Notes under the pieces: model-generated
Seen by the model: the letters and a program-made list of their open reading frames with translations, nothing else
Told to the model about the DNA's origin: nothing
Databases searched by the model: none
Source of the DNA: Candidatus Rokuibacteriota bacterium
Lineage (GTDB): Bacteria > Methylomirabilota > Methylomirabilia > Rokubacteriales > CSP1-6
Direction: 5' to 3'
Length of the DNA: 64,000 nucleotides
NCBI GenBank assembly: GCA_003220685.1
Contig: QHTE01000051.1
Span: forward strand, 6,556 to 70,555
In this document: positions 44,757-53,426 of the stretch, one piece after another
How the letters are laid out: every line of letters starts with the position of its first letter
Numbering within the stretch: position 1 is the stretch's first letter
Made by a program: the position numbers and the translations under genes

Positions 44757-44945
44757 CTAGTTGTTGCTCGTCATGTTGAGGATGCGGCCCTCGAGCTGAT
44801 GGAGGAGCGGGACGTACTCGTCGCTGCCGCAAGACGGGCAGGTCGGGTCGCCCAGCTCGAAGCACTCTTCGCAAGCCACGCAGACGGCGAGGCTGCGGAG
44901 CGAGATCGGAACCCGTGAGAGCGAGCGAACCATCGTGCTGATCAT
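44757..44945 (-). CDS. 62-residue zinc-ribbon-like protein
   Basis: A 62-residue protein with five cysteines in CVACEECFELGDPTCPSC (C22, C25, C28, C36, C39), a likely zinc ribbon. ATG 44945 follows GGAGGG. A very AT-rich promoter region precedes it (45000-45040), with an AGACGA-GG-TCGTCT inverted repeat at 44988-45001 next to it. It lies alone between a decayed region and a large gap. It may be a DNA/RNA-binding or redox regulator; function unknown. Confidence 0.7.
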   Translation of the reverse strand: MISTMVRSLSRVPISLRSLAVCVACEECFELGDPTCPSCGSDEYVPLLHQLEGRILNMTSNN

Positions 44946-45351
44946 CGCCTTTCCCTCCTGCCGGGTAGTTAACGCAAAGGCGATACCAGACGAGGTCGTC
45001 TTTATAACTATCTATATTAACTGGAGTTTTTCTAATTTCCGGCCGGGAGCAGGACCTCGACTGGCTCGATCCTTACCGCTACGCAGTCGCCAGATCTGAT
45101 CAACCACGGACCACTCGGGACGCCCGACGACGCGAGGGGACGCGCGAATCGCTCGTGTCGTCCGCGGGTTCCGCATCAAACGCGGCGCTCGCCATCGAGC
45201 TCAGGCGCGGACGGCGGCGGCCGGCCCGCGAGCCGCCGATCGACCCGCCAGGGCTCTTGTCGGGGCCGGTCGCGATCGCTCGCCCGCTCAGTTTGCGGAG
45301 AGACTGGATCGCGCCTCGAGATCATTGCGCGCGCCGGCCCAGACTCGCGAT

Positions 45352-45395
45352 GCCCGGGGGCGCGGCGAACCGCGCCCGGGGGCGCGGCGAACCGC
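45352..45395. repeat. 22-bp tandem duplication
   Basis: Two perfect adjacent copies of a GC-rich 22-bp unit lie at 45352-45373 and 45374-45395. Confidence 0.9.
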
Positions 45396-45410
45396 GCCGA
45401 GGACACGTGC

Positions 45411-45416
45411 TAAAAT
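45411..45416 (+). promoter_or_regulatory. -10 element for the gene at 45447
   Basis: TAAAAT lies 30 nt before the GTG. Confidence 0.4.
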
Positions 45417-45446
45417 TTCGTGGATGAGATCAGGCGTGAGCGTTCG

Positions 45447-45734
45447 GTGAGTCGCGGGGGGCACTACGGCTTCGAGCGCCGGCGCCGGGCCGATATCCAG
45501 AAGGCGAAGCAGGAAGCGAAGCGACAGCGCAAGAGCGAGCGCGCGGAGTCCGGCGCGAGCGGGCCCGAGCTCGGCGAAGCCCAGGATACCGGCGCGCCCG
45601 CGGGCATGTGGGAGTGGTTCTCACCGAGCCGCGGCCGCACCGTCGTCTCGGCGCCCAAGACGCGGCCCGATCCCGACCCGCCGGACGACTGGGTTCTGCT
45701 GACCGACGTCGAGCCCGAGACCCGTCCCGAGTAA
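45447..45734 (+). CDS. small basic protein of unknown function
   Basis: A 95-residue protein starting SRGGHYGFERRRRADIQKAKQEAKRQRKSERAESG, strongly basic and helical, then an acidic Pro-rich tail (DPDPPDDWVLLTDVEP). I do not recognise the family, but short proteins with a basic N-terminal helix like this are seen in several Gram-negative phyla. GTG 45447 is preferred to an in-frame GTG at 45420 because the -10 at 45411 leaves too little space for the latter. Confidence 0.6.
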   Translation: MSRGGHYGFERRRRADIQKAKQEAKRQRKSERAESGASGPELGEAQDTGAPAGMWEWFSPSRGRTVVSAPKTRPDPDPPDDWVLLTDVEPETRPE

Positions 45735-45798
45735 GCTCTGATTCAGGGGCGCGCCTCGGTCGGCGGGGCCCCAGGCTCGCGACGGCCTGCGGCTCGCG

Positions 45799-46005
45799 CT
45801 ATTTCTTCGCCGCCTCCGAAGCCTGAAAGCCGACCTTGTTGTGCGTGCCGTCGCACAACGGCTTGTTGCTCGACGCTCCACACCGGCAGAGCGCGATCCT
45901 CGCCTGGCCCGCCGTGTTGATCGGGGCTCCGGTCGGATCGTAGAGCTCGCACTCGCCCTCGACCAGGTACGGGCCGTTCGGCCGGGCTGTGATCTTGACG
46001 GCCAT
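45799..46005 (-). CDS. CDGSH iron-sulfur domain protein
   Basis: A 68-residue protein with the CDGSH [2Fe-2S] motif: C40-x-C42-x8-C51-D-G-x-H55, in CRCGASSNKPLCDGTH. The three-Cys-one-His ligand set is complete. The single domain fits the small bacterial mitoNEET-like redox proteins. The ATG at 46005 follows AGGAGG. It is divergent from the radical SAM gene at 46101. Confidence 0.92.
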   Translation of the reverse strand: MAVKITARPNGPYLVEGECELYDPTGAPINTAGQARIALCRCGASSNKPLCDGTHNKVGFQASEAAKK

Positions 46006-46087
46006 CGTGTGAGTCCTCCTTGGGGTTGAGCAGCGCCCATCAAGATACCACCATGATCGACCGGCGCGCCGCGGCCGGCGCGCGGGG

Positions 46088-46093
46088 TACACT
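46088..46093 (+). promoter_or_regulatory. -10 element for the radical SAM gene, near-leaderless
   Basis: TACACT ends 7 nt before ATG 46101, so the transcript should start at or very close to the start codon. Confidence 0.45.
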
Positions 46094-46100
46094 CGTGGCC

Positions 46101-47516
46101 ATGAGGGAGCCCGGCGCGATCTTGCTCGTCGCGTGCTACGAGCTCGGCCACCAGCCGCTAGCCGTCGCGTGGCCGGCGGCGTTTCTCGAGCGTGAGGGCT
46201 ACGCGCCGGCGGTGATGGACGTGTCGGTCGAGCCCTTCGATCCCGAGCGTGTACGCCGGGCGCGGCTGGTCGCGATCTCGGTGCCGATGCACACGGCCCT
46301 CCGTCTCGGCGTGGCGGTCGCACGGCGCGTGCGCGACGTGAACCCGACCTGCCACATCGCCTTCTACGGACTCTACGCGACGCTCAACGCGGGCCACTTG
46401 CTGGCGGGCCTGGCCGATTCGGTCATGAGCGGCGAGATCGAAGGGGCGCTGGTCGATCTGGCGCGGAACCTGGAGGGCGCGGGCCGACCGCCGGCGCCGA
46501 GCCGGCCCCTGCCAGTGCTCGCGAAGCTCGACTTTCCCGCGCCGAGCCGCGCGGCTCTGCCTTCGCTGAAGAAGTACGCGCACCTCGAGCGAAGCGGCGG
46601 GCGCGAGCTCGTCGGCTACGTGGAGGCCAGCCGAGGCTGCAAGCACCTGTGCCGGCACTGTCCGATCCCTCCCGTGTACGGCGGGCGCTTCTTCGTCGTG
46701 CCGGTCGAGGTCCTGCTCGCCGACATCCGCCAGCAAGTGGAGGCCGGCGCCACGCACATCACGTTCGGCGATCCCGACTTCCTCAACGGCCCCGGTCACG
46801 CCCTGGCCGCCGCGCGCGCCCTGCACGAGGCGTTTGGGGCGCTCACGTTCGACTTCACGGCGAAGATCGAGCACCTGCTGCGCCACCGCGATCGGCTGCC
46901 GGAGCTCGCGCGGCTCGGCTGCGCGTTCATCGTGTCCGCGGCGGAGTCGCTGAGCGACGCCGTCCTCGCGCATCTCGACAAAGGGCACACGCGCGCCGAC
47001 ATCGAGACGGCGATACAGCTCACCGCGGCAGCCGGCATCACGCTGCGTCCCACCTGGGTGGCCTTCACGCCGTGGACCACGCTCGACGACTATCGTGAGC
47101 TGCTGGACTTCGTCGAGACCAAAAGGCTCGTCGACGCGGTCGACCCGGTCCAGTTCGCAATCCGTCTCCTGGTGCCGCCGGGCTCGCTCCTGCTCGAGAG
47201 CCCGGCGCTGCGTCCGTTCCTGGGTGAGCTGGTCGAAGACCAGTTCTATCACCGCTGGACCCACCCCGATCCGCGCATGGAAGCGCTTCACGTAGCGGTG
47301 TCGTCCCTGGTCGCCGCCGCGGCCGACCGGCACGAGGACGCCGCCGTCACCTTTCAGCGGGTCTGCGAGCTGGCGGACCAGAGTGCGGGTGTGGCGCGGC
47401 GACCGATGGCGCCGCCGGCGGCCCGGCGCACGCGGCCGCCGCGACTGACCGAGCCCTGGTTCTGCTGAGCGGAGCCTACCGAGGGCCAGTTGGCCCTGGA
47501 ACGCAAACTCGGGTAA
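46101..47516 (+). CDS. CUAEP-tail radical SAM selenoprotein (predicted Sec at residue 456)
   Basis: A 471-residue protein read through an in-frame TGA at 47466-47468. Residues 1-120 look like a B12-binding-type Rossmann domain (ILLVACYELGHQPL...YAPAVMDVSV, AFYGLYATLN). The radical SAM cluster is C180-x3-C184-x2-C187 (SRGCKHLCRHC). The chain reaches RLTEPWFC (C455), then TGA, then codons for A-E-P-T-E-G-Q-L-A-L-E-R-K-L-G and TAA at 47514. The CUAEP tail with TGA as the U matches the radical SAM family I know as CUAEP/CCAEP-tail (seleno)proteins. If TGA were a plain stop the protein would end at 47468. The substrate is unknown. Confidence 0.82.
47479..47499 (+). promoter_or_regulatory. predicted bacterial SECIS element
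   Basis: Ten nt after the TGA a hairpin forms: CC-[G]-AGGGCC, loop AGTT (47488-47491), GGCCCT-GG. The apical loop lies 19 nt after the TGA, has G within its first two bases and a 6-bp upper stem. These are the recognised properties of bacterial SECIS elements that bind SelB. Confidence 0.7.
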
Positions 47517-47539
47517 AGTAACGATTTGAGAGGTGCGTC

Positions 47540-47821
47540 ATGAGCGACGATTTGAAGACCCGTGTTCAGGAGCTGCTCGATTCCACGATCAACCCCGCGG
47601 TTGCCGGCCACGGCGGCTTTGTCGAGCTCGTCGACGTGCAGGACAACCGGGTCTATCTTCAGATGGGCGGCGGCTGCCAGGGCTGCGGCGCCGCGGACAT
47701 CACGCTGAAGCAGGGGATCGAGCGACTAATCAAGGAAGAGATCCCCGAGATCGCCGAAGTCCTCGACGCGACCGATCACTCCGCCGGGAGCAACCCCTAC
47801 TACACGCCGGGCAAAGCGTAG
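47540..47821 (+). CDS. NifU-like C-terminal domain iron-sulfur protein
   Basis: A 93-residue single NifU C-terminal domain (Nfu type) carrying the cluster-binding C46-x2-C49 (GGGCQGCGAADITLKQGIE). It would assemble or donate [4Fe-4S] clusters in the cytoplasm. It starts 24 nt after the extended radical SAM stop and is probably in the same transcript, so it may service that enzyme's cluster. GAGGTG precedes the ATG. Confidence 0.88.
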   Translation: MSDDLKTRVQELLDSTINPAVAGHGGFVELVDVQDNRVYLQMGGGCQGCGAADITLKQGIERLIKEEIPEIAEVLDATDHSAGSNPYYTPGKA

Positions 47822-47852
47822 CGCCCACGCCCCGCGTGGGCGGCTGACGCCG

Positions 47853-49094
47853 GTGCGGGCGTCGGGGGCTCGGTTACTGCTTCTCCTGCCGACGACGACG
47901 TATCGCACCGAGGCGTTCGTCGAGGCCGCCGCCAAGCTGGGCGTCGAGCTCGTGTGCGCCTCCGAGCGAGCGAGCACGCTCGAGCACCTGGCGCCCGACG
48001 CGCTCGTCACGCTCGATTTCGCCGATCCGCTCGGGAGCGCCGAGACGATCGCGCGTTTCGCGGCGCGCCGACCGATCGACGCCGTCGTGCCCGTGGACGA
48101 CCTCACCACGGTCGCCGCCGCCGCCATCAGCCAGCGCCTGGGCCTCAAGGCGAACTCCCTGCCCGCCGTCGCCACCGCGCGCGACAAGCACGCGATGCGC
48201 CGCTGTCTGGCCGCGGCCGGCGTGCCGGTGCCGCGCTTCGGGCTCGTGGGCCTGGCCGACGATCCGGCGGCCCGCGCCGAGCGCGTCGAATTCCCGTGCG
48301 TCCTCAAGCCGCTCGCGCTCTCGGCCAGCCGCGGCGTGATTCGCGCGAACGACGCGCGAGAATTCGTGGCGGCCTTTCGCCGGATCGCGGCGATCCTCGA
48401 GAGTGTGGAGGCACCGTTGCCGGACGAGGCCCGCCAGGCACTGCTCGTCGAGGAATTCATCCCGGGACGCGAGGTCGCGCTCGAGGGATTGCTGATCGGC
48501 GGCACGCTCCACGTGCTGGCGATCTTCGACAAGCCGGATCCTCTCGACGGCCCGTTCTTCGAGGAGACGATCTACGTCACGCCGTCACGCCTGGCCGAGC
48601 CCGTTCAGGCCGCCATCGCCGCGGTGACTCGCGACGCATGCGCGGCGCTCGGGCTCACCGAGGGGCCGATCCACGCCGAGCTGCGCCTGAACGAGCGAGG
48701 CCCATTCGTGCTGGAGGTCGCCGCGCGCTCGATCGGCGGTCTGTGCTCGCGCACCCTGACCTTCGGGACGGGCCTGAGCCTCGAGGAGCTGATCCTCTGC
48801 CTGGCACTCGGCCGTCCCCTCGAATCGCTCGAGCGCGAGCGGCGCGCCGCCGGCGTCATGATGATTCCGATCCCGCGCGCGGGACGGCTCGCGTCGGTCC
48901 GCGGCGCCGACGAGGCTGCCGCGGTCGACGGCGTCGAGGAAGTGGCCATCACGATGCACCCGGGCCAGGCCGTGGTCCCGCTCCCCGAGGGCTGGCAGTA
49001 TCTCGGGTTCATCTTCGCCCGCGCCGAGACACCGGCCGCCGTCGAGCACGCCCTGCGCCAGGCGCACGCCCGATTGCACTTCGCCATTGAGTAA
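47853..49094 (+). CDS. ATP-grasp-domain protein
   Basis: A 413-residue ATP-grasp ligase. Features seen: N-terminal LLLLLPTTTYRTEAFVEAA, the ATP-binding FPCVLKPLALSASRGVIRAND, lid VEEFIPGREVALEGLL, and the metal-binding GPIHAELRLNERGPFVLEVAARSIGGL. This is the amino-acid/carboxylate-amine ligase class. Its natural ligand is unknown. GTG start 32 nt after NifU and 8-nt overlap with the kinase at 49087 place it in the radical SAM operon. Confidence 0.85.
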   Translation: MRASGARLLLLLPTTTYRTEAFVEAAAKLGVELVCASERASTLEHLAPDALVTLDFADPLGSAETIARFAARRPIDAVVPVDDLTTVAAAAISQRLGLKANSLPAVATARDKHAMRRCLAAAGVPVPRFGLVGLADDPAARAERVEFPCVLKPLALSASRGVIRANDAREFVAAFRRIAAILESVEAPLPDEARQALLVEEFIPGREVALEGLLIGGTLHVLAIFDKPDPLDGPFFEETIYVTPSRLAEPVQAAIAAVTRDACAALGLTEGPIHAELRLNERGPFVLEVAARSIGGLCSRTLTFGTGLSLEELILCLALGRPLESLERERRAAGVMMIPIPRAGRLASVRGADEAAAVDGVEEVAITMHPGQAVVPLPEGWQYLGFIFARAETPAAVEHALRQAHARLHFAIE

Positions 49095-52000
49095 GCGGCA
49101 GCGCCCCAAGCCGGCGAAGCGGACGCGACCGGTCCCGGACTGCCACGGCCGGACTCTTCGTCAGGCGGACGAGCGCGCCGAGCGACTGACCGCGCTCAGC
49201 CGGCTGACGCGCCTGATGACGTCGGCGACCGACGGCACCGCCGCGTTCCGCGGCATTGCCGAGGCCGCCACCATCCTCCTGAAGGCGAAGATGGCCTACG
49301 TCTGGGTGGATCAAGGCGCCGACACGTTGCGCGAGGGCGGGAGCTTCTGGGCGGGGCCCGAGCTCGCGGGCCGCATCGTGCCCGTACCGCGCGAGGGCAG
49401 CATCGCCGGCTCCGTGCTCACCTCGCGCCAGCCGGAATACCTCGAGGATGTGCAGCGCGATCCGCGCTGGCGCCAGCGCGCCCTCGCCGAGACGAGCGAT
49501 CTCCACGCGTGCATCGCCCTGCCGTCGATCCACCACGATCGCGCGGTCGGCGCGCTGATCGTCGCGTTCGGTCACCGGGGCAGCTTCACGTCCGAGGAAA
49601 AGAATCTCGCGGGGCTGCTGGCCGACCAGGCGGCCATCGCCATCGAGAACGCGCGCCTCTACGAAGAAGCGGGCCAGCGCCAGCGCGAGGCCGAGCTGCT
49701 CGCCGACGTGGTCCGAACCGTCAACACCTCGCTGGACCCCGCCACCGTGCTCGAGCGCATCGCCGAGGGCGCGCAAGAAATCTGCCGCAGCGACATGGCG
49801 ACCATCGCGCTCCGTGATCCCGGGAGCGATGCCGTCGTGTTCCGCCATTGGCCGGGCACCCGCTACGAGGGCTATCCCTCGTTCCGGATCGCGCCCGGCC
49901 AGGGGGCGGGCGGACAGGTCCTCGAGACGGGCCGCCCCTTCCGGACGGATTGCTACCTCGAGGACCCGAGGATCGGCCCGGAGTTCGCGACCGCCGTGCG
50001 CGAGGAAGGCATGCGCGCGTACATGGCCGTGCCCATCACGATCGAGGGGCACGTGGAGGGCTTTCTCGGAGTCTCCAACCGGGACGACCGCGTCCTCTCC
50101 GACCGCAACGAGCAGATCCTGCTCCAGCTCGCCGCCCACGCCGCCGTGGCGATCCACAACGCGCGGCTCTTTGCCGACAACGCCGCCCGCCGTCGGGAGG
50201 CCGAGGCGCTGACCGAGGTTGGCGGCGCGGTCGCGTCCTCCCTCGATGTCCAGAAGATCCTCTCGCTGGTCGTCGACCGCGCCTGCGCGCTGCTCGGCAC
50301 CCAGCGCTCGGCGGTCGCGCTGGTGAACGCGGACCGGCCCGGGACCGCGACACACTTCGTGGCCAGTCGCGGGATGAGCCGGGCGTTTCCGGCGATGCGC
50401 CCGCTGCACCCGCGCGACGGCACCACGCCGACGGCGATCGTCGAGCGCCGCCCGGTGTGGTCGGCCGATCTGCTGAACGATCCGGCGTTCGACCTCACGG
50501 CTTCGACGCGCGCCGCCGTCGAGGCCGAAGGTTACCGGGCCGTGCTGTCCGTGCCCCTTCTAGTCGGCGAGCGTGTGCTCGGCGCGCTCGTGACGTACCG
50601 CGACGACGTCGGGCCGTTCTCCGTACGGCAGGTGGAGCTGATGCAGGCGTTTGCCCACCAGGCTGCCCTCGCGCTGGAGAACTCACGCCTGTACGAGGAA
50701 AGCGAGCGCCGGCGCCGCGAGTCCGAGGTGTTCGCGGGGGTCGCGCAGGCGATCACGTCGTCCCTCGATCTCGACACGGTGCTGCGTCGCATCACGGACA
50801 GCGCCAGGGAGCTGGTCGGCAGCGACCTGGCGATGATCGGCTTCCGGGAGGGCGACTCGGAGGCCGTGACGGTCCGCCACCGCGTCGGCTCGCGGTACCG
50901 GCCGGACCGCACGTTCGTGATCGAGCCGGGCAAGGGCTTCGGCGGGCGGGCGCTGCTCACGGGCCACCCGCTCCGGACCGACGACTACCAGAACGATCCG
51001 GCCGTCGGCAGGGAGTATCTCGGCGCCGTCGTGAAGGACGACAGCGTCAGTGCGATGGTCGTGCCGATCAAGAGCGAGGCGCGCGTGGTCGGGCTCCTGT
51101 ACGTCGCCAACCGCTCGCATCGGCCGTTCAGCGACCACGACGAGGCCACGTTGCTGCGACTCGCCGACGAGGCCGCCGTCGCCATCCGAAACGCCCAGCT
51201 CTTCGCGAGCGAGCGCGAGAGCGAGCGCCGCTATCGCACGCTGGTCGAGAGCTCGATCCAGGGCATCCACATCCACCGCGACTGGATCACGCTGTTCGTC
51301 AACCCGGCGTTCGCGCGAATGCTCGGTTACGACAGCGCCAGCGAGCTCACCGGCCTCGACACGCGGCGCTGGCTGGCGCCGCACGAGCTGGCGCGCCTCG
51401 AGAGCGACCGCGCGGCGCGCCTTCGCGGCGAGGCGGTCCCCTCGCAGTACGAGCTTCAGGCCACCCGGCGCGATGGCTCGCTCATCTGGGTCGACATCCA
51501 GGTCGCCGAGATCCTCTGGGAGGGCGAGCCGGCGGTCCAGTCGACGGTGCTGGACATCACCGAGCGCAAGCGCGCGGAGCAGGCGCTCCGGCAGAGCGAG
51601 GCGCAGCTCAGACAGGTGCAGAAGATGGAGGCGGTCGGCCAGCTCGCCGGCGGGGTCGCGCACGACTTCAACAACCTCCTGACAGTGATCACGGGCCGGA
51701 CCGAGCTCCTGTTGCTACGCCTGGCGGCCGACGACCCGCACCGACGCGATGCCGAGCTGATCAGGAAGACGGCCGACCGCGCGGCCTCGCTGACCCAGCA
51801 GCTGCTCGCGTTCAGCCGCAAGCAGATGCTCCAGCCGCGCATGCTCGACCTGAACGGCGTGGTCGCCGGCATGGCCCAGATGCTCAAGCCGCTCGTCGGC
51901 GAGACGATCGAGCTCGACACCCTGCTCGATCCGACGCTCGGCCGCGTGAAGGCCGACCCGGCGCAGATCGAGCAGATCGTCCTGAATCTCGCCGTGAACG

Positions 52001-52740
52001 CCCGCGACGCGATGCCGCAGGGCGGACAGCTCACGATTCAGACCGGCAACGTCGAGCTCGACGACGCGTTCGTCGCCGCGCATCCGGGCGCCGGCGCCGG
52101 CCCCCACGTGATGCTCGGCGTGCGCGACACCGGAACCGGCATGAGCGCAGAGGTTCAGGCGCACCTGTTCGAGCCGTTCTTCACCACCAAAGGGGTCGGC
52201 AAGGGCACCGGGCTCGGGCTGGCGACGGTGTACGGGATCGTCAAGCAGCACGGCGGCTACATCCGCATCGAGAGCGGGCCGGGTGCGGGCACCGTCGTCA
52301 GGATCTATCTCGCCCGGGTCGCGCCGGTGTCCGAAGACGCGCCGGCGCTCGCGGCCGACGCGCCGGCCACCGTGGGATCGGGCACCGTGCTCGTCGTCGA
52401 GGACGAGGGCGAGCTGCGCGCGCTCGCCGCCGAGGTGCTCGGGATCGCCGGCTACTCGGTGCTGTCGGCGGGCAGCCCGAGCGCGGCGCTCGAGATCGCG
52501 CGGCGCCACGAGGGGCCGATTCATCTGCTGTTGACCGACGTCGTCATGCCGGAGATGAGCGGGCTCGATCTGGCGGATCGCCTCGTGCAGAGCCGGCCCG
52601 GCCTGAAGATCCTGTACATGTCGGGCTACACGGACGACGCGATCGTGCATCACGGCGTGCTGGATCCCGGGACGGCCCTCTTGCAGAAGCCATTCACGCC
52701 CGACCGGCTGACGCGAAGGGTGGGCGACCTCCTCGCGTAG
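49087..52740 (+). CDS. hybrid sensor histidine kinase with four GAF domains, PAS and receiver
   Basis: A 1217-residue soluble kinase. Four GAF domains (~45-195, ~200-365, ~370-540, ~545-710) are followed by PAS (~715-830), HisKA with H859 (GQLAGGVAHDFNNLLTVITGRTELLL), HATPase (VLNLAVNARDAMPQGGQ, GLGLATVYGIVKQHGGY) and a receiver with D1151 (LLLTDVVMPEMSGLDL). No membrane helix is visible. Redox or small-molecule ligands could bind the GAFs. TTG start overlaps the ATP-grasp stop region. The link to the radical SAM operon is positional. Confidence 0.9.
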   Translation: MSKRQRPKPAKRTRPVPDCHGRTLRQADERAERLTALSRLTRLMTSATDGTAAFRGIAEAATILLKAKMAYVWVDQGADTLREGGSFWAGPELAGRIVPVPREGSIAGSVLTSRQPEYLEDVQRDPRWRQRALAETSDLHACIALPSIHHDRAVGALIVAFGHRGSFTSEEKNLAGLLADQAAIAIENARLYEEAGQRQREAELLADVVRTVNTSLDPATVLERIAEGAQEICRSDMATIALRDPGSDAVVFRHWPGTRYEGYPSFRIAPGQGAGGQVLETGRPFRTDCYLEDPRIGPEFATAVREEGMRAYMAVPITIEGHVEGFLGVSNRDDRVLSDRNEQILLQLAAHAAVAIHNARLFADNAARRREAEALTEVGGAVASSLDVQKILSLVVDRACALLGTQRSAVALVNADRPGTATHFVASRGMSRAFPAMRPLHPRDGTTPTAIVERRPVWSADLLNDPAFDLTASTRAAVEAEGYRAVLSVPLLVGERVLGALVTYRDDVGPFSVRQVELMQAFAHQAALALENSRLYEESERRRRESEVFAGVAQAITSSLDLDTVLRRITDSARELVGSDLAMIGFREGDSEAVTVRHRVGSRYRPDRTFVIEPGKGFGGRALLTGHPLRTDDYQNDPAVGREYLGAVVKDDSVSAMVVPIKSEARVVGLLYVANRSHRPFSDHDEATLLRLADEAAVAIRNAQLFASERESERRYRTLVESSIQGIHIHRDWITLFVNPAFARMLGYDSASELTGLDTRRWLAPHELARLESDRAARLRGEAVPSQYELQATRRDGSLIWVDIQVAEILWEGEPAVQSTVLDITERKRAEQALRQSEAQLRQVQKMEAVGQLAGGVAHDFNNLLTVITGRTELLLLRLAADDPHRRDAELIRKTADRAASLTQQLLAFSRKQMLQPRMLDLNGVVAGMAQMLKPLVGETIELDTLLDPTLGRVKADPAQIEQIVLNLAVNARDAMPQGGQLTIQTGNVELDDAFVAAHPGAGAGPHVMLGVRDTGTGMSAEVQAHLFEPFFTTKGVGKGTGLGLATVYGIVKQHGGYIRIESGPGAGTVVRIYLARVAPVSEDAPALAADAPATVGSGTVLVVEDEGELRALAAEVLGIAGYSVLSAGSPSAALEIARRHEGPIHLLLTDVVMPEMSGLDLADRLVQSRPGLKILYMSGYTDDAIVHHGVLDPGTALLQKPFTPDRLTRRVGDLLA

Positions 52741-52768
52741 CCAAAAGTAAAGGGCTGAGCAGCCCGAG

Positions 52769-52918
52769 CTATCCGGAAATGCGGAGCTGGGCGAGGAGGC
52801 TCCAGCCGATCGCCGAGGCGAGGTCGCGGAGCTCGATCTCGCCGGCGGCCGGCAAGCCGTGCGTCACCAGATAGAGCACGATCGCGTACTTCACGAGGCG
52901 TTGAACCGCGACCAGCAT
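52769..52918 (-). CDS. 49-residue protein of unknown function
   Basis: An ORF below usual size limits: MLVAVQRLVKYAIVLYLVTHG then PAAGEIELRDLASAIGWSLLAQLRISG. It has one possible membrane segment and a GAGGG ribosome site before the ATG. It sits in the gap after the hybrid kinase. It may be a real small protein; chance cannot be excluded. Confidence 0.4.
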   Translation of the reverse strand: MLVAVQRLVKYAIVLYLVTHGLPAAGEIELRDLASAIGWSLLAQLRISG

Positions 52919-52998
52919 GTCCCTCGCCCTCCCCTCGGCGTCTTGCCGATGATGGGACGCCGGGGGAGGACGAGACGTTTACGCCGAATTCGATTCGA

Positions 52999-53370
52999 TC
53001 AGGGGCGTGGCTTGAGCTCGATCATGTGGCCGTCGGGGTCGCGCAGGTACAGCGACGGTCCGTCGCCGAACGCGCCGAATCGCTGGACCACGTCGCCCTC
53101 GAGTGCCACGGCCTTGCGGCGCAGCTCCTCGGCGACCGCCTTGAGGTCGTCGCAGCGGATCGACAGGCAGAAGTGGTCGGGGCCGACCGGTCCCGCCTCG
53201 GTCGCCGGCAAGAGGTCGATCAGCGCCTCGCCGAATCGCAGATGGATCAGCGAGATCCTCTCGTTGAACTTGGCGAGCGTGCAGCCCAGCACGTCCTCGT
53301 AGAAGCGCTGCGACCGCGCCTGGTCGCTTACCCGGAGGACCACGTGATCGATACCGAGCGGCTTGAACAT
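52999..53370 (-). CDS. VOC-family (glyoxalase-like) protein
   Basis: A 123-residue single-domain VOC protein: LGIDHVVLRVSDQARSQRFYEDVLGC with His as the first metal ligand, then DHFCLSIRCDDL and PSLYLRDPDGHMIELKP with Glu as the last ligand. It may be a lactoylglutathione lyase-like or fosfomycin-resistance-like enzyme. GGAGG stands before ATG 53370; an upstream in-frame ATG at 53379 has no better site. Confidence 0.85.
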   Translation of the reverse strand: MFKPLGIDHVVLRVSDQARSQRFYEDVLGCTLAKFNERISLIHLRFGEALIDLLPATEAGPVGPDHFCLSIRCDDLKAVAEELRRKAVALEGDVVQRFGAFGDGPSLYLRDPDGHMIELKPRP

Positions 53371-53426
53371 CGCCACCTCCATGATCACGAGCAATTCATC
53401 AGCGAGGCAAGACTATCACGCGCCGG

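Larger units (their letters stand above)
44946..45446. other. 501-bp intergenic region with AT-rich patch and tandem repeat
   Basis: The AT-rich stretch 45000-45045 (unusual here) and the palindrome 44988-45001 look like the promoter/operator of the small gene at 44945. At 45352-45395 a 22-bp unit is repeated twice in tandem. No other gene, RNA or conserved structure is apparent. Confidence 0.5.

Noticed and set aside
45155-45427. 90-codon plus-strand frame in the intergenic region
   Set aside because: Runs through the tandem repeat; Arg/Pro-rich with no ribosome site.
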